A stretch of DNA of 64,000 nucleotides from Vibrio salilacus (lineage in GTDB: Bacteria > Pseudomonadota > Gammaproteobacteria > Enterobacterales > Vibrionaceae): the NCBI RefSeq assembly GCF_002811245.1, contig NZ_NIVQ01000003.1, positions 1-64,000 on the forward strand, given 5' to 3'. Below the pieces are notes generated by a model. The model did not search any database and was not told where the DNA came from. It saw only the letters and a list, made by a program, of their open reading frames with translations. Below, piece after piece: positions 42,077 to 50,360 of the stretch. The stretch's first letter is position 1, and the number at the start of each line of letters is the position of its first letter. A program made the position numbers and the translations under genes.

Positions 42077-42095
42077 TAGTTAGTCTTGTTAACTA
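42077..42095 (+). promoter_or_regulatory. Second MarR-type operator, before the MATE gene
   Basis: TAGTTAGTCTTGTTAACTA differs from the first operator only by C to T at two positions. It lies 14 bp after the regulator gene and 38 bp before the likely MATE start. Confidence 0.75.
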
Positions 42096-42133
42096 ATTTA
42101 TTGAGTCATACCTCGCTGACATACGACTCACAA

Positions 42134-43489
42134 ATGAAAGTAGAGCAAAAAATGTGCAATTCAATTGGTCGCCAGTTTTGGCGATATACCATTCCTACCG
42201 TGGCAGCCATGTTGGTAAATGGCCTGTACCAAGTCGTGGATGGCATCTTCATTGGCCACTATGTGGGGGCTGATGGACTTGCAGGTATTAATGTTGCGTG
42301 GCCTGTGATTGGTTCGATTCTCGGTATTGGCATGTTGGTGGGTGTAGGTACTGGTGCGCTTGTCTCAATTCGTCAAGGTGAAAAAGATACTCAAGGCGCT
42401 AAGCAAATCTTAGCAACGGGCTTAACCTTATTGTTAGCGATAACGCCTATTGTTTCTACATTGCTGTTTTTGTTTGCTGATAATTTCTTGCTTTGGCAGG
42501 GCGCTGAAGGGCGAGTGTATGAACTTGGCCTGCAGTACTTACACATTTTGATTGGTGCCAGTGTCTTCACGCTAGGTTCGATCGCGATGCCGTTTTTATT
42601 GCGCAACGATGACAGCCCTAATCTAGCGACGATACTGATGATCATTGGTGCGGTAATTAACATCGTGCTCGATTACCTGTTTATCGCTCTGTATGGTTGG
42701 GAGTTGACGGGCGCGGCATTAGCAACAGCGATTGCCCAGTTTGTGGTAACGGGTCTTGGCTTGGCTTACTTCTTCTCACGTCGAGCAAACCTACGTTTAC
42801 GTTGGAATGAGCTAAGGCTGAAACTCGATGTGATTCCACAAATCTTCGCCGTTGGTACATCAAGTTTCTTTATGTACGCTTATGGTTCGATGATGGTGGC
42901 GCTGCACAATGCGTTGTTCTCTCAATATGGCGATCAGTTGATGATTGGTGCGTACGCGATTTTGGGCTACATCGTAACAGTTTATTACCTCACGGCTGAA
43001 GGTATCGCCAACGGTATGCAACCTTTGGTGAGCTATAACCATGGTGCACGTAATCAAGCGAACATCCGTAAGTTACTTAAGATTGCGATGATGAGTTCGG
43101 TATTGATTGGTGTGGCGTTTGTGCTGCTTTTGAACGCATTCCCACGTGAGTTTGTGTCAGTCTTTAACTCAGACGAAATTCAACTCGTTGAGTATACCGT
43201 GTTGGGGATTCGATTACACATGTTTGCACTGGCGCTGGATGGCTTCTTGGTAGTAGCGGGGGCTTATTATCAAGCGGTGAACAAGGGCAGTAAGGCCATG
43301 TTTATAACGATAGGCAATATGCTGATCCAACTGCCTTTCTTGTATATTATGCCTAAATTGTACGGTGTTCCGGGGATCTGGATTGCGTACCCACTGTCTA
43401 ATATCGCACTAAGTATGGTGGTGATGGTGATGCTTTACAAAGACCTAAAGAAGCTTGATGCCTCATCGATGGAGACAGCGACAGCATAA
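42134..43489 (+). CDS. MATE-family multidrug efflux transporter
   Basis: Cation-coupled drug/toxin exporter with twelve predicted TM helices, about 451 residues. The N-terminal lobe starts RQFWRYTIPTVAAMLVNGLYQVVD, with the conserved family segments VDGIFIGHYVGADGLAG and GVGTGALVSIRQGEKD; the second lobe starts near PQIFAVGTSSFFMYAYG. ATG codons at 42134 and 42152 both fit, while 42086 would lie inside the operator. None has a strong ribosome site. Pairing with a MarR regulator and shared operators supports inducible export. The substrate cannot be told from sequence. Confidence 0.9.
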   Translation: MKVEQKMCNSIGRQFWRYTIPTVAAMLVNGLYQVVDGIFIGHYVGADGLAGINVAWPVIGSILGIGMLVGVGTGALVSIRQGEKDTQGAKQILATGLTLLLAITPIVSTLLFLFADNFLLWQGAEGRVYELGLQYLHILIGASVFTLGSIAMPFLLRNDDSPNLATILMIIGAVINIVLDYLFIALYGWELTGAALATAIAQFVVTGLGLAYFFSRRANLRLRWNELRLKLDVIPQIFAVGTSSFFMYAYGSMMVALHNALFSQYGDQLMIGAYAILGYIVTVYYLTAEGIANGMQPLVSYNHGARNQANIRKLLKIAMMSSVLIGVAFVLLLNAFPREFVSVFNSDEIQLVEYTVLGIRLHMFALALDGFLVVAGAYYQAVNKGSKAMFITIGNMLIQLPFLYIMPKLYGVPGIWIAYPLSNIALSMVVMVMLYKDLKKLDASSMETATA

Positions 43490-43511
43490 GTTGCTTTTCT
43501 TAAATCGAATG

Positions 43512-43539
43512 AAAAAGGTCTAGCGAATGCTAGACCTTT
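43512..43539. terminator. Terminator MATE / ubiV
   Basis: AAAAAGGTCTAGC-GAAT-GCTAGACCTTT between convergent genes. Confidence 0.88.
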
Positions 43540-43573
43540 ATGTATCAACGGCTGATTAGTTTAATTCGAAGAA

Positions 43574-44452
43574 CTAGATGTTCTTCATTTCTAAACCAGC
43601 AAGTTGATGCCAATAGCCGTTGCACTGACGACTGGCGATCTTTTGTGGCGCTAAGCCTTGTTCATTGGCACGGAACTTATCAACTTGAGCTAGAGTTTCG
43701 ATGCCTAAAGGACTTAAGCGCACCACATCAACCAGTTGATCCATACTCGCTAAGTCATTGACTAGGTTATAGCAATAACCCGATTGAGTTTGAATGCCGT
43801 TGAGATTAAACACCTCTTGCCCTTCTTGGCTGCTAACGGAAATCCCTGTTGGATACTTAATACAGCAGGTTTCGCAATCATCTTTGGCTTTGTTTTCGGC
43901 CCGAGCGGTAAAGCAGCGCGCCGAATACGCCAGCGGCAAATAGCCATGGCTGAACACTTCAACTTCAAACTGGTTTTTGATGCCGATGTCATCACATTGG
44001 ATCAATACGTTACTGAGCCATTCGCGCGACAGTTCAACGGGCATACACCAACGAGTCATGCCCTGTTTGAGAAACAGCTTGAGGGTATGGGCATTGTAAG
44101 CATTTATTGCCGGACCGACCACGAAAGGCACTTTTCGTTCGCTGGCCAACTGAATCGCAGCGACATCGTTCGCTTCAATCGCAAAATCACCATTATCAAT
44201 GTACTTCTTCATCACATTGACTTCACTTGGCGCTTCCAGAAGTGCCATGGTAGAGAGCACTATCTGTTTGCCTGCAGAGCTCAACTCTTTAGCAATCTCG
44301 AACCAGTGATTTGGTTTCATCTCTCGCCGTTTTGAGCAGACGCTTTCACCTAAGTAGATGATATCAGCCGAACTGTTTTTGGCCTGATTATAGAAATCTT
44401 CCACATCCTGTTTTGACCAGAAATAAAGGAGTGGGCCAAGTGCGTATTTCAT
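43574..44452 (-). CDS. ubiV: O2-independent ubiquinone hydroxylation protein UbiV (U32 family)
   Basis: With UbiU forms the Fe-S, U32-protease-like complex that hydroxylates the ubiquinone ring without oxygen. About 292 residues starting MKYALGPLLYFW; an in-frame ATG at 44464 has a better GGAG site and would add four residues. The likely cluster ligands are seen: Cys in ESVCSKRR, and SARCFTARAENKAKDDCETC with the CxxxC spacing seen in E. coli UbiV. It lies 22-34 bp after ubiU in the same direction. Full family length, no damage. Confidence 0.95.
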   Translation of the reverse strand: MKYALGPLLYFWSKQDVEDFYNQAKNSSADIIYLGESVCSKRREMKPNHWFEIAKELSSAGKQIVLSTMALLEAPSEVNVMKKYIDNGDFAIEANDVAAIQLASERKVPFVVGPAINAYNAHTLKLFLKQGMTRWCMPVELSREWLSNVLIQCDDIGIKNQFEVEVFSHGYLPLAYSARCFTARAENKAKDDCETCCIKYPTGISVSSQEGQEVFNLNGIQTQSGYCYNLVNDLASMDQLVDVVRLSPLGIETLAQVDKFRANEQGLAPQKIASRQCNGYWHQLAGLEMKNI

Positions 44453-44486
44453 AGTGTTTTCCATGCTGTTCTCCACAACTGAAGCT

Positions 44487-45500
44487 CTACTGCCATTTAC
44501 GGTGATAAGCGCCGAGCGTCGTCTGAGTTCCCTCAGAGACATTAGCGAGTGCGGCATCCCATTTCGCCTCAACTTGATAAGCTTCAGGGTTGGCTTGGTA
44601 ACGATCTATCGCTTCACGCCAAGTGCGTGTGACCTGCTCAACATAGGCAGGGCTGCGTTGGCGGCCTTCGATTTTTACCGACGCAACGTTAGCGGCAAAT
44701 AGCTCAGGTAACATAGAGAGCGTGTTAAGACTCGTTGGCTCTTCAAGGGCATGATAAGCGTGATTGGGCCCGCTAATATCGCTCGTAAAGCGGCCTTTAC
44801 ACAGCGTTGGGTAGCCAGCGTTCTCACCATCACGGTAACGGTCAATAAGAATATTGTTCAAACGCGACTCTAAACCTTGTTCGGTTTCTTGCCAGCGAAC
44901 ATATTTTGCTGGAGAGCAAGCGCCGACTGTGTTGGGTGATTCACCCGTCATGTAAGAAGAAAGGTAGCAGCGCCCCTCCGACATAATACATAAACTGCCA
45001 AAGGCAAAGACTTCAAGTTCGATATCACCGGTGATATTACGTGACAGTTGTTTGACTTGGTGGATAGACAACACACGTGGCAAGACAACGCGTTTAACGT
45101 TGAAGTTTTGCTGATAGAAATCGATAGCGGCAACATTGGTTGCAGAAGCTTGCACAGAGAGATGCAGTTCTAACTGTGGGTATTTACGCGCCGCATAATC
45201 GAGCATGGCAATATCTGCGACAATTAACGCATCGACACCACTGCTGGCTGCGCGATCAACCGCATCTGTCCAACGTTCAAAGCCATGCGGATGGGCAAAG
45301 GTATTGAGTGCCACGTGAATTTTTTTTTGGTGGTCATGAACATACTGCACTGCTTTCTCAAGCTTTTTACCGGTAAAGTTTAAGCCGGCAAAGTGACGCG
45401 CATTGGTATCGTCTTTGAAGCCGATATATACCGCATCTGCGCCACAATCAATGGCAGTTTTCAACGCAGGTAAGTTGCCTGCTGGGCATAGGAGTTCCAT
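44487..45500 (-). CDS. ubiU: O2-independent ubiquinone hydroxylation protein UbiU (U32 family)
   Basis: Partner of UbiV in anaerobic ubiquinone synthesis. 337 residues from ATG 45500 (MELLCPAGNLPALK); an in-frame start at 45512 adds four residues. U32 TIM-barrel-like fold with LHLSVQASATN, the cluster Cys in FGSLCIMSEGRCYLSSY and VGACSPAKYV, and a later Cys in PTLCKGRFTS, matching the four-Cys set of E. coli UbiU; the U32 signature with EGRQRS lies near the C-terminus. First gene of the ubiUV unit. Confidence 0.95.
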   Translation of the reverse strand: MELLCPAGNLPALKTAIDCGADAVYIGFKDDTNARHFAGLNFTGKKLEKAVQYVHDHQKKIHVALNTFAHPHGFERWTDAVDRAASSGVDALIVADIAMLDYAARKYPQLELHLSVQASATNVAAIDFYQQNFNVKRVVLPRVLSIHQVKQLSRNITGDIELEVFAFGSLCIMSEGRCYLSSYMTGESPNTVGACSPAKYVRWQETEQGLESRLNNILIDRYRDGENAGYPTLCKGRFTSDISGPNHAYHALEEPTSLNTLSMLPELFAANVASVKIEGRQRSPAYVEQVTRTWREAIDRYQANPEAYQVEAKWDAALANVSEGTQTTLGAYHRKWQ

Positions 45501-45614
45501 TGCTGTTACCAATACAGTCTCTTATAAAGTGCAGAGCATTTTATGAAGATATATGAATGGCAGATTTGATGTGAGGCAGGTTTGAGTGAGTTTGTTGAGC
45601 AATTTCTAAAAAGG

Positions 45615-47657
45615 TTAGCTCTTGTGGCGACGATTTTGCGCAAATAGCTCTTCTACTTCCTGACGTGGTTGAGGGCGATGGAAGTGGAAACCCTGAATGG
45701 AGTTACAGTTCAGATTTGAAAGCAGGGTCGCTTGCTGTTGTGTTTCTACCCCTTCTGCGACAACGGTCAAATTAAGCGATTTACCTAAATTGATGATATT
45801 TTCGATGACGGTGATCTGCTTGGGCAGTGTATCGATGTCCGAGATAAAAGCGCGGTCGATTTTTAGTTCATCAAGTGGGAAGCGGGCTAAATAAGAGAGA
45901 GAAGAGTAACCAGTGCCGAAGTCGTCGATAGACAGAGCAAAACCGAGCTTTTTTATCGCATTAAGCATCTGTAGTGTGTGATCACTATCACTCATAACCG
46001 CACTTTCGGTAAGTTCGAAAGTGATGCAGCTAGGGTCAAGTTCAGTCGTGCGTAACAGCTTTTCCATATAATCGATAAGCTTGGGATTGCCAAATTGCTC
46101 AGGAGATAAGTTAATCGCAACGCGACCGGGCAGAATACCTTGCAGCTTCCAACGCTTAACGGTGGTAAATACATCACGCATTACCACACGGCCAAGGTGT
46201 TCAATCAAGCCTGCACGCTCGGCAACAGGAATAAAAGCGCCTGGGCTGATATAGCCTTCAATCGGATGCTTCCAGCGAATCAAGGCTTCAGCACCATTAA
46301 TGCTGAAATCGCGAGCATTAACCTTAGGTTGATACCACACTTCAAGCCCATTTTGCTGTAGCGCTTTTTGTAGTTCTATTTCTAACCAAAGACGCATGCG
46401 CGCTTCTTTATTCATTTGATCGTTAAATTTAATCAAACGATTTCGGCCGCGATCTTTGGCTTCGTACATGGCGGTATCGGCGTTTTGCAGCAAGATGCGC
46501 GCATCATTGCCATCACCAGGGTACGCCACGCTGCCAATCGAGCAGGCAAGACGTTTACTAAAATGGTGAAGGTCAAAAGGCTGATTAATCAGTGAGATGA
46601 TCCGCTCAGACAGTATCTCTGCCATGCGGTTATTCTCGGGTTCTGGTAGAATAATACCAAACTCATCGCCTCCTAAATGCCCTAATACCGCTTGTTGAGG
46701 AAGAAGACGTTTAAGACGAGAAGAGACCTCCTTAATGACCTTGTCACCAATATGATGACCCAAGGAATCATTGATGTTTTTGAAGTTATCAATGTCCAAG
46801 TAGAGCATGATGAGCGGGGTTTCATTGTGGATCATCTGCTCAAGACGTTTAGTGAAACCAAAGCGATTATAGAGCCCGGTAAACGAATCTACATGGGCAT
46901 CTTCTTGATTGTTCACGCGTAAGGTTTTGGGCGTCGTTTCGGCATCTTGAATCAGTACCAATTGCGAATCACTACCGAGGAGCATGGTCGCATCAGCCAT
47001 TAACTGAACTTTACGTTCAAAGCCACAACGAGGACTGGTCAAACACACCAGCGGCGCTTCGCATAAACTATTGGTCAGAGAAGACTCAGAAAAAACGGTT
47101 TTGGTTTTCTCATCGATAAACAGACGTGACAGGCTTTCACCTAATACATCTTGTGTAGATTCAAGACCTAACAGTCTCAGGGCCGCAGGGTTGACTGAGA
47201 TGATGCAGTCGTCCTCGACCAATAAAATCCCTTCCGGAAGTAACGAAGTTAAGGTTGAGAACTTGCCCTCAGCCTCGTCTAACGAGCGGATCAGGATCTG
47301 CTTTTCAGAGGTATCGATGGCGTGAAAGATGATGTGCTCGATTTTGCCGTCGATGTCGACCGGCGAAACGTTGAAGTGAAGGCTGGTTTCTAGATTTAAA
47401 TCACCGAGAGTCATCTCGGCCTCAATAGACTCACCTTTGAACGCTCTTTGATAGTAGGGCTTGAGATTATCGTAAAATTGCTGACCCATAATTTGGGCGT
47501 CATTCATACCGACGAGCTCTGTCGCAGTCAGTCCAGCGATATCGCAATAGCGTCCGTTAACCACGGCATAGTTATGTTGGCTGTCCAAAACGGCGAAAAA
47601 GAACGGGCTATTGGCCGTTATTTTTGTAAACCAGTGCTGTAATTGTTGCGATAGCAT
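45615..47657 (-). CDS. PAS-GGDEF-EAL cyclic-di-GMP protein
   Basis: About 680 residues, no membrane segment. Two PAS domains (about 8-120 and 130-245), then a GGDEF diguanylate cyclase domain with intact LGGDEFG, then an EAL phosphodiesterase domain with intact EALIRW and DDFGTGYSSLSYL loop. Both activities could be real. By synteny and architecture it is probably the orthologue of V. cholerae RocS (VC0653, as I recall it), which affects rugosity, biofilm and motility. The start is uncertain: 47657 (MLSQQLQHWF) and 47690 both lack a good ribosome site. It sits between ubiUV and ubiT. Confidence 0.92.
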   Translation of the reverse strand: MLSQQLQHWFTKITANSPFFFAVLDSQHNYAVVNGRYCDIAGLTATELVGMNDAQIMGQQFYDNLKPYYQRAFKGESIEAEMTLGDLNLETSLHFNVSPVDIDGKIEHIIFHAIDTSEKQILIRSLDEAEGKFSTLTSLLPEGILLVEDDCIISVNPAALRLLGLESTQDVLGESLSRLFIDEKTKTVFSESSLTNSLCEAPLVCLTSPRCGFERKVQLMADATMLLGSDSQLVLIQDAETTPKTLRVNNQEDAHVDSFTGLYNRFGFTKRLEQMIHNETPLIMLYLDIDNFKNINDSLGHHIGDKVIKEVSSRLKRLLPQQAVLGHLGGDEFGIILPEPENNRMAEILSERIISLINQPFDLHHFSKRLACSIGSVAYPGDGNDARILLQNADTAMYEAKDRGRNRLIKFNDQMNKEARMRLWLEIELQKALQQNGLEVWYQPKVNARDFSINGAEALIRWKHPIEGYISPGAFIPVAERAGLIEHLGRVVMRDVFTTVKRWKLQGILPGRVAINLSPEQFGNPKLIDYMEKLLRTTELDPSCITFELTESAVMSDSDHTLQMLNAIKKLGFALSIDDFGTGYSSLSYLARFPLDELKIDRAFISDIDTLPKQITVIENIINLGKSLNLTVVAEGVETQQQATLLSNLNCNSIQGFHFHRPQPRQEVEELFAQNRRHKS

Positions 47658-47710
47658 CAAGGGGGTACGACTCTCCAAAGAGCAAAGCATTTATACAAAA
47701 AAATTTGTAG

Positions 47711-47723
47711 GTGTTGTCAACAC
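47711..47723. promoter_or_regulatory. 13-bp palindrome in the GGDEF-EAL / ubiT divergent region
   Basis: GTGTTGTCAACAC is a perfect dyad around a central T/A. It lies in the 195-bp divergent spacer, 54 bp upstream of the GGDEF-EAL start and 130 bp upstream of ubiT. Candidate operator; the binder is unknown. Confidence 0.45.
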
Positions 47724-47852
47724 TATAACTGTCCTTGCCCCGAGTTTAAAGCGCTAAGGGCGCGTGTTTCTTTTTTGATAAATGACAGGAATCGGCGGGC
47801 AAACATGCTTTATGATAAGACATTACAGACATCAAAATAACGGATAACTCGC

Positions 47853-48380
47853 GTGATTAACAAGATTCGCACTCAACTAGTTCAAAATGCCGCATCAATT
47901 TTGCGATCCCCAGTCCACTTATTGCCTCAATTTGTACAAAAAAAAGCCTTGCTTGAAGGGTTGAAGATGGTATTCAAAGAGGCGTTAGAAGAGGGAGACT
48001 TTGAATTTTTAGCTGGAAAATGGTTAAAAGTTGAGATTAGAGATCTGCAATTGAGTTGGTTGATCAGTTATCAAGATGAAAAACTGCTTGTTGCAGACAC
48101 TCCGGTTGCTGAAGATGTGCTGTTCAGCGCTAATCTTAACGACTTAGTGTTGATTGCTGGGCGCAAAGAAGATCCGGATACACTGTTTTTTCAACGTCGT
48201 CTTACCATCGAGGGAGATACAGAGTTGGGGCTAGAGGTGAAGAACCTCATGGACAGTGTCGATTTAGAGTCGCTACCGACAGCGCTACAAAGTGTATTAA
48301 ATCAACTAGCCGACTTTGTGCAAAAAGGCTTACAATCGCCAGTAACACAAAAAGAGGTTATTAATGCTTATTCGAACTGA
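47853..48380 (+). CDS. ubiT: Ubiquinone biosynthesis accessory factor UbiT (SCP2 domain)
   Basis: Lipid-binding SCP2-domain protein needed with UbiUV for anaerobic ubiquinone synthesis, presumably holding the prenylated intermediates. 175 residues with GTG start at 47853. SCP2 fold about 40-140 with FEFLAGKWLKVEIRDL and DTLFFQRRLTIEGDTELGLEVKNLMD. It is transcribed away from ubiUV, with the GGDEF-EAL gene between, and overlaps yhbS by 17 bp. In E. coli ubiT and yhbS are likewise adjacent. Confidence 0.93.
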   Translation: MINKIRTQLVQNAASILRSPVHLLPQFVQKKALLEGLKMVFKEALEEGDFEFLAGKWLKVEIRDLQLSWLISYQDEKLLVADTPVAEDVLFSANLNDLVLIAGRKEDPDTLFFQRRLTIEGDTELGLEVKNLMDSVDLESLPTALQSVLNQLADFVQKGLQSPVTQKEVINAYSN

Positions 48381-48867
48381 AGCCCCCGCAGACATTCTTG
48401 GCGTCGATCGTTTATTAAAACATGCTTTTGAAACCAAAGTGGAAGCAGACTTAGTGATGAAGCTAAGGGAGAATGGTCGTCGTACGCTATCATTTGTCGC
48501 TTGTAGTGATGAAGGTGATGTGGTCGGCTATGTCATGTTTAGTCCTGTGACATTGAATGGTGAAGACCTCAATTGGCAGGGATTAGCACCGCTTGCGGTC
48601 CATCCAGACTATCGCAATCAAGGCATTGCAGAGCAAATCGTCAAAGAGGGGCTAACCTCTTTACTTGAGTTTGACTATCCTGCTTGTGTGGTTCTTGGAT
48701 CCCCTGATTATTATGCGCGTTTTGGCTTTGTTGCCAGTGAAGCGCATCAAATGCACTGTCAATGGGAAGTGCCGCCGGGCGTATTTCAGGTTCTGCCATT
48801 AGTGGACGGTGAGTTCACTGGTCGTTCAGGTTGTATCGAGTACAGCCCAGAATTCACCGAGCTGTAG
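48364..48867 (+). CDS. yhbS: GNAT-family N-acetyltransferase YhbS
   Basis: 167-residue single-domain GNAT acetyltransferase, the orthologue of E. coli YhbS by sequence type and by its place behind ubiT. Acetyl-CoA binding loop PDYRNQGIAEQIV with the Q/RxxGxG/A pattern, preceded by the WQGLAPLAVHP strand and followed by CVVLGSPDYYARFGF. The start overlaps the end of ubiT, so translation is coupled. Substrate unknown. Confidence 0.9.
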   Translation: MLIRTEAPADILGVDRLLKHAFETKVEADLVMKLRENGRRTLSFVACSDEGDVVGYVMFSPVTLNGEDLNWQGLAPLAVHPDYRNQGIAEQIVKEGLTSLLEFDYPACVVLGSPDYYARFGFVASEAHQMHCQWEVPPGVFQVLPLVDGEFTGRSGCIEYSPEFTEL

Positions 48868-48883
48868 TCATAGACGCCGAATC

Positions 48884-48905
48884 CAACGCCAAGCGTGGCT
48901 TTTTG
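48884..48905 (+). terminator. Weak terminator after yhbS
   Basis: ACGC-CAA-GCGT with flanking CC/GG (one bulge), then five T residues. Confidence 0.55.
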
Positions 48906-48957
48906 TCCTTTTTTTGACCGTTTGGTGCCTAAGAGGTATTTTTTTGCAAAAATCCGC

Positions 48958-48986
48958 TTGTCACTGCAACTGTGTTTGGTTAGTAT
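48958..48986 (+). promoter_or_regulatory. Promoter of secG and tRNA-Leu
   Basis: TTGTCA, 17-bp spacer, TAGTAT, about 105 bp before the secG start. The 224-bp yhbS-secG gap holds only this and the weak terminator. Confidence 0.6.
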
Positions 48987-49091
48987 TGCTCGGCCTTCGG
49001 AAAGGAGGTCGCTAGCCTTGTTCTGAAAGCTTGATGAAAAGTGAGTTTTCGAGCGGCGCTGGCTCAACAATTTGGAACATAGGTGGAAATT

Positions 49092-49427
49092 ATGTTTACA
49101 GTTCTACTTGTGATTTACCTGTTGGCAGCGGTTGGTGTAATCGGCCTAGTGCTGATTCAACAAGGTAAAGGCGCAGATATGGGAGCCTCATTCGGTGCAG
49201 GCGCATCAAACACAGTGTTTGGCGCAGGCGGCTCAGGTAATTTTCTAACCCGAATGACTGCAGTTTTTGCAACAGCATTTTTCATTATCAGCTTAGTGCT
49301 AGGCAATATGTCTACACACAAAACTGAATCTCAGTGGATTGACCCAACGCAAGGTCAAATTATCCAACAAGCTGATGATGTTGCGAGTGAAGTTCCAGCC
49401 CCTAAGGGTGACGAAATTCCTCAATAA
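49092..49427 (+). CDS. secG: Preprotein translocase subunit SecG
   Basis: Accessory subunit of the SecYEG channel. 111 residues from ATG 49092, with AGGTGG upstream. Two TM helices: about 3-22 (LLVIYLLAAVGVIGLVLIQ) and about 52-72, joined by the conserved Gly-rich loop QQGKGADMGASFGAG, then an acidic tail. In E. coli secG follows glmM and precedes leuU. Here the tRNA follows as usual, but yhbS, not glmM, lies upstream. Confidence 0.96.
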   Translation: MFTVLLVIYLLAAVGVIGLVLIQQGKGADMGASFGAGASNTVFGAGGSGNFLTRMTAVFATAFFIISLVLGNMSTHKTESQWIDPTQGQIIQQADDVASEVPAPKGDEIPQ

Positions 49428-49456
49428 GCTATTTTCTAGCTGAAATAGAATTAGCT

Positions 49457-49540
49457 GCCGAGATGGTGAAATTGGTAGACACGCTAGCATGAGGTGCTAG
49501 TGCCTTTGGTGTGAGGGTTCGAGTCCCTCTCTCGGCACCA
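49457..49540 (+). tRNA. leuU: tRNA-Leu (GAG)
   Basis: 84 nt with encoded CCA. Acceptor GCCGAGA pairs with TCTCGGC. Anticodon loop ...CATGAGGTG with anticodon GAG, long class II variable arm, T arm GGGTTCGAGTCCC. Same species and place after secG as E. coli leuU. Confidence 0.97.
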
Positions 49541-49553
49541 TTGATTTACAAGC

Positions 49554-49581
49554 TTGTAAAACATCTTCGAGAGCGTATAAT
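49554..49581 (+). promoter_or_regulatory. Promoter of the initiator tRNA / rimP-nusA-infB operon
   Basis: TTGTAA, 16-bp spacer, perfect TATAAT just upstream of the initiator tRNA, with a GC-containing discriminator. It matches the metY promoter position in E. coli. Confidence 0.7.
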
Positions 49582-49596
49582 GCTCGACAAGTCGGA

Positions 49597-49673
<77 letters not shown>

Positions 49674-49761
49674 ATCCTTTTCAGGATTAGGCAAGTTTGC
49701 GCAGTATTGTTACTGCGAGTTAAGTGGAAATTTATCACTTAACACATCAGGGTCCAGCAAC

Positions 49762-49789
49762 AAAAAACCCCGACTTTTCGGGGTTTTTT
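49762..49789 (+). terminator. Terminator 1 in the metY-rimP leader
   Basis: AAAAAACCCCG-ACTTTT-CGGGGTTTTTT between the initiator tRNA and rimP. Confidence 0.9.
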
Positions 49790-49842
49790 GTTATCTAAAT
49801 TTCCATATTTGGTGATTTAGAGTTTTGCTTGGAATTTAAATT

Positions 49843-49862
49843 GGGCTCTGAGCCCTTTTTTT
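49843..49862 (+). terminator. Terminator 2 in the metY-rimP leader
   Basis: GGGCT-CTG-AGCCC then T7, 19 bp before the rimP start. Two terminators in a row imply that operon expression depends on read-through, probably by NusA or antitermination feedback. Confidence 0.75.
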
Positions 49863-49880
49863 GTTTCTGGAGTGGTTTAA

Positions 49881-50336
49881 ATGACTGGTTTAGAAAGACA
49901 ACTTACTGAAATGCTTGAAGCTCCTGTAGCGGCATCAGGTTATGAGTTAGTTGGGTTAGAATTTATTCGCGCAGGCGAGCATTCAACGTTACGTATCTTT
50001 ATCGATCACGAAAACGGTATTAACGTTGATGATTGTGCAGAAGTTAGCCGCCAAGTGAGTGCGGTTATGGATGTCGAAGATCCAATCACGGTGGCTTACA
50101 ACCTTGAAGTTTCTTCACCAGGTCTAGAAAGACCACTTTTTAAAACAGCACACTATGAGCAATTTATTGGTCACGAGGTAAGTATCGTTTTGAAAATGGC
50201 TGTGGCCAATCGTCGTAAGTGGAAAGGTACTATCCACTCAGTCGATGGCGAAACTATTTCTGTTATCGTTGAAGGTAACCAAGAAGAGTTCGCGCTCAGT
50301 AATATTTCAAAAGCTAACCTGATCCCTAAATTTTAA
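49881..50336 (+). CDS. rimP: Ribosome maturation factor RimP
   Basis: Needed for 30S subunit maturation. 151 residues: N-terminal alpha/beta domain ([51 protein letters not shown]) and C-terminal Sm-like barrel ([19 protein letters not shown]). Length matches E. coli RimP. First protein gene of the operon, 24 bp before nusA. Expression must pass two terminators in the leader. Confidence 0.96.
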   Translation: MTGLERQLTEMLEAPVAASGYELVGLEFIRAGEHSTLRIFIDHENGINVDDCAEVSRQVSAVMDVEDPITVAYNLEVSSPGLERPLFKTAHYEQFIGHEVSIVLKMAVANRRKWKGTIHSVDGETISVIVEGNQEEFALSNISKANLIPKF

Positions 50337-50360
50337 TTAAAGTCTTAGAGGCTATTTAAA

